From an uncultured Rhodopila sp. (GTDB lineage Bacteria; Pseudomonadota; Alphaproteobacteria; Acetobacterales; Acetobacteraceae), in NCBI RefSeq assembly GCF_903944925.1, contig NZ_CAJATU010000082.1, positions 1 through 64,000 of the forward strand: 64,000 nucleotides of DNA, read 5' to 3'. Shown here piece after piece: positions 60,812 to 64,000 of the stretch; within the stretch, counting starts at the first letter, position 1, and each line of letters begins with the position of its first letter. The position numbers and the translations under genes were made by a program. Below the pieces are notes generated by a model that ran no database searches, was not told where the DNA came from, and saw only the letters and a list, made by a program, of their open reading frames with translations.

Positions 60812-61858
60812 ATGTTTGCGTATGTCGGAGGCTATACCACGGCCGACAGGGACGGGCGCGGCAACGGCATCAACGTGTTCCGTATCGATCCGACGAGCGG
60901 CGGATGGACTCATGTCCAGCACGTGGGCGGGCTTGAGAATCCGTCGCTGTTCACGCTGACGCGGGACGGTTCGCGGCTGTACAGCGTGCACGGCGCGCGG
61001 ACGCTGGTCAGCGCCTTTGCCGTCGATCGCCAGACCGGCAGGCTGAATTTGCTCAACCAGGCCGAGTGCGGCGGCGTGAATCCGGTCGATTCGGCGCTGG
61101 ACCCTACAGAGCGGTTTCTCGTGGTCGCCAATTACGGTTCCGGCAGCGTCGCGGTACTGCCGGTTGCCGCGGACGGGCGGCTGGAGCCGATAGGTCAGCT
61201 TGTGGTGCTGGAAGGGACGCCGGGGCCGGACCCGAAGGAGCAATCATCATCGCACCCGCACGCCGTGCTGTTCGATCCGTCCGGCGCGTTCGTCGTTGTG
61301 CCGGATAAGGGGTTGGACCGGACCTTCGTCTTCCGGTTCGGGTCCGGGCGGCTGTCCCCGATAGGCAGCGCCGGGTCCGCGGCCGGAGCGGGACCGCGCC
61401 ATGCGGTGTTTCATCCGTCACTGCCGGTGCTGTACGTCAACAACGAGCTCGACTCGACGGTCACGGTGTTCACCCTGGACTCGGGCGTCCTCGTGGAGCG
61501 GCAGGTCATCGCCACGCGGCCGGCAGGGTATACCGGGCCGAACACCGCGTCGGAGATCGCCGCCTCGTCCTGCGGGCGGTTCGTGTATGTTTCGAACCGC
61601 GGCCACGACAGCATCGTGCAGTTCCTGGTCTCACCCGGCAGCGGGCTGCTGAGCTATGCCGGGCATGTCCCGGCAGGCGGCACGGTGCCACGGTTTTTTG
61701 CCATCGCGCCGGATGGGCGGCATCTGTATGCGGCGAACCAGGGCAGCGATTCGATCACCGCGTTTCGCATCGATCTGGCCGCCGGCAGCCTGACGCCCAT
61801 CGGCCTGCGGATTGAGGTTGGCAGTCCCTCGGCGATCAGCTTCGTAACGCCCTCTTGA
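60812..61858 (+). CDS. Lactonase family (6-phosphogluconolactonase-like) beta-propeller
   Basis: MFAYVGGYTTADRDGRGNGINVFRID; SSHPHAVLFDPSGAFVVVPDKGLDRTFVF; GPRHAVFHP. Confidence 0.93.
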   Translation: MFAYVGGYTTADRDGRGNGINVFRIDPTSGGWTHVQHVGGLENPSLFTLTRDGSRLYSVHGARTLVSAFAVDRQTGRLNLLNQAECGGVNPVDSALDPTERFLVVANYGSGSVAVLPVAADGRLEPIGQLVVLEGTPGPDPKEQSSSHPHAVLFDPSGAFVVVPDKGLDRTFVFRFGSGRLSPIGSAGSAAGAGPRHAVFHPSLPVLYVNNELDSTVTVFTLDSGVLVERQVIATRPAGYTGPNTASEIAASSCGRFVYVSNRGHDSIVQFLVSPGSGLLSYAGHVPAGGTVPRFFAIAPDGRHLYAANQGSDSITAFRIDLAAGSLTPIGLRIEVGSPSAISFVTPS

Positions 61859-61919
61859 AACCGTAGCGGCATCCTGTCGATACTGTACTCAACCGAGACG
61901 TTTGACGAGGATATCGCCC

Positions 61920-62798
61920 ATGGCCAAAGCAAGCACCGGACGCGGCGGGTCCGCCAGGAAGGCGGCGGCTCCGCCTGTAGCCGCGCGCAAGAAGGCCAAG
62001 GCCGCGGGGGCGCCGGGAAAGCAGGCGGCAGCAAAAAAGGCTGATGCGGTCAAGGCGGAAGCCAACAAGGCTGGTGCCAAAAAGGCCGTCGCCACAAAGG
62101 CTTCTGCCGGCAAGGCGAAAGCCCGGACGCCGGTAGCGGCGGCGAAAAAGACCGCGTCAGCCAAGACCGCGGCGCGCGCCGGGGCTGCACCGAAGCCGGC
62201 GGCGAAAAAGACCGCAGCGAAACTATCGTCCCCGGCGAAGAAGGCGCCGGCGAAGAAGGCTGCCCCGGCGGCTCCGTCGAAGACCCTGGCGGTGACCAAG
62301 GCGGCCCCGCGCCGCCCCAAAGTGCGGGTTGCCACGCCGATACCGGCAGCCCGGCGAGGGCGCCCTGCCCCGGCGGCGGCGCGCAAGGCACCTTCGGTCT
62401 CGCCCATCGGCGGCAAGGCGCCGCAGGCTTTCACCGTCAGCCATTTGCACGAAGCCGACTTCAAGGCCGACGGGCTGCGACCGTATGCGTTGTATCGAGA
62501 CCTGGGGATTGCCGCGGCCACCGCCGGGCTGGCCCGGGCGCATGTCATCCGCTTCGTCCCGCCCTGCACCGACGCGGTGCGCAAACGCCACGTCCACCGC
62601 ACGGACCTCCAGCTTGTGTATGTGCTGAAAGGCTGGATCAAGAACGAGTTCGAGGGCCATGGTGAGCAGATGATGTCCACCGGAAGCTGCTGGCTGCAGC
62701 CGTCCGGGATCGAGCACACCGTGCTGGACTACTCGCCGGATTGCGAAGTGCTGGAGATCATCGTTCCGGCGGATTTCACCACGGAAGACGCCGGCTGA
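61920..62798 (+). CDS. Histone H1-like Lys/Ala-rich tail fused to cupin domain
   Basis: ~160 aa of KKA/AAKK repeats followed by HVIRFVPPCTDAVRKRHVHRTDLQLVYVLKGWIKNEFEGHGEQMMSTGSCWLQPSGIEHTVLDYSPDCEVLEIIVP. Confidence 0.85.
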   Translation: MAKASTGRGGSARKAAAPPVAARKKAKAAGAPGKQAAAKKADAVKAEANKAGAKKAVATKASAGKAKARTPVAAAKKTASAKTAARAGAAPKPAAKKTAAKLSSPAKKAPAKKAAPAAPSKTLAVTKAAPRRPKVRVATPIPAARRGRPAPAAARKAPSVSPIGGKAPQAFTVSHLHEADFKADGLRPYALYRDLGIAAATAGLARAHVIRFVPPCTDAVRKRHVHRTDLQLVYVLKGWIKNEFEGHGEQMMSTGSCWLQPSGIEHTVLDYSPDCEVLEIIVPADFTTEDAG

Positions 62799-62813
62799 CC
62801 CCATATCGGCGGC

Positions 62814-63170
62814 ATGGCTTCGCATGAGCGCCTCGATTGCCTGAAATGTCCCGCCTTGTGCTGCCGTATGGCCGGCTATGTGCGGGTCAGCCGGGACGAT
62901 ATCAGGCGGCTGGCGAAGCACCTGGACATGACGGTGCCGGCGTTCGAGCAGCGGCACGTCGTCGAGGTGACCAGGCAGGGCGAGAAGCGGATCAAGGCCG
63001 GCTACAGGACATGCCAGTTCCTCGACGAGCGGCATCGGTGCACCGTGTATGCGGCCCGGCCGCACGATTGCCGGGGCTATGTCTGCTGGAACCAGGAGGA
63101 TGAGACGGTTTATTTGTACGCGGTGTATTTGCAGACGGGGGTGGCGAAGCTGCGGGAGATGGAGACATAG
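62814..63170 (+). CDS. YkgJ-type Cys-cluster protein
   Basis: LDCLKCPALCCRMAGYVRVSRDDIRRLA...CQFLDERHRCTVYAARPHDCRGYVCW. Confidence 0.88.
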   Translation: MASHERLDCLKCPALCCRMAGYVRVSRDDIRRLAKHLDMTVPAFEQRHVVEVTRQGEKRIKAGYRTCQFLDERHRCTVYAARPHDCRGYVCWNQEDETVYLYAVYLQTGVAKLREMET

Positions 63171-63425
63171 TAACGCCGATCATTTTATACCAACCGGCGA
63201 TGATGTTGACTCTCCGGCCGCGCCGCCTCGTCATGGCGGTAGAGGCGATCGTGACTATGGGTCGAAGTCACCGCCGGTTTGTATTACGGTCAAGAAATGT
63301 TTTGACGCCCGGTCTGTTGTCGGCGCATGGAAACGAGACCGGTCGTTACTTTCATCAAACCGCATGACTCAGGGCCAACCGGGAAAGAGATGGCCTGTCG
63401 ACAACCATCTGCCCGACTGCAGGCG

Positions 63426-64000
63426 TCACCCCTCGAACGGGTCCTTCACCATGATCGTGTCGTCCCGCTCCGGACTGGTCGACAGCAAGGTCACCGGTGC
63501 CTCCACCAGTTCCTCGATCCGCCGCACATACTTTACCGCCTGAGCCGGCAGATCCGCCCAGGACCGCGCGCCGCGCGAGGAGCCGGACCAGCCTTCCATC
63601 GTTTCGTATACCGGCACGGTTGCCGCCTGCGCCGCCGGTGCCGCCGGCAGATGCCGGGAGAACGCGCCGTTGATGTCATAGCCGATGCAGATTTTCAGGT
63701 GCGGCAGCCCGTCCAGCACATCCAGTTTCGTCAATGCCAGCCCCTGCACGCCGCCCACCTTGACCGCCTGGCGCACCAGCGCGGCGTCGAACCAGCCGCA
63801 GCGCCGCGGCCGCCCGGTCACCGTGCCGAATTCATGTCCGCGCTCACCCAGCAGCCGCCCGGTTTCGTCGTGCAGTTCGGTCGGGAACGGGCCCGAGCCG
63901 ACGCGCGTGGTGTAGGCTTTGGCGATCCCCAGCACGAAGCCGACGGCCCCCGGACCGACGCCGGAGCCGGAAGCGGCGGTGGCCGCGACGGTATTGGACG
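63426..64000 (-). CDS. purA: Adenylosuccinate synthetase, C-terminal part (runs off the window)
   Basis: [54 protein letters not shown]. Confidence 0.96.
   Translation of the reverse strand, partial: SNTVAATAASGSGVGPGAVGFVLGIAKAYTTRVGSGPFPTELHDETGRLLGERGHEFGTVTGRPRRCGWFDAALVRQAVKVGGVQGLALTKLDVLDGLPHLKICIGYDINGAFSRHLPAAPAAQAATVPVYETMEGWSGSSRGARSWADLPAQAVKYVRRIEELVEAPVTLLSTSPERDDTIMVKDPFEG

Overview
High-GC alphaproteobacterial chromosomal window. Gene content (orphan bchE-bchJ, many DUF families) suggests a phototrophic Acetobacteraceae/Rhodospirillales-type host; this is inference from content, not a database match. About 60 genes are supported. Most are housekeeping or metabolic: mnmE, ilvE, ispE, purA (partial), ETF-QO, phosphoketolase, threonine synthase-like, tRNA-Gln. 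No CRISPR array, rRNA, prophage or classical defence island was seen. Points worth a second look: (i) an IS21-type multi-repeat end abutting a truncated DDE transposase at the left edge; (ii) bchE preceded by an FNR-like box, and bchJ carrying an 11-bp perfect hairpin at its 5' end; (iii) a perfect FNR consensus box TTGAT-N4-ATCAA upstream of one of two divergent hybrid histidine kinases; (iv) a nitrilase-superfamily protein whose catalytic Cys position reads Ala; (v) a UdgX-type uracil-DNA binding protein with the KRRIH loop; (vi) a dispersed type II secretion set (gspG, gspD, gspK) interleaved with candidate exported proteins; (vii) a truncated histidine kinase tail-fused to an antisense response-regulator-like fragment, suggesting a rearrangement scar; (viii) a histone H1-like Lys/Ala-rich tail fused to a cupin. 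I did not find a convincing completely new multi-gene system. The H1-cupin fusion, the FNR-linked kinase and the Cys-less nitrilase homologue are the best leads. All family calls are by eye from sequence motifs; no searches were run.
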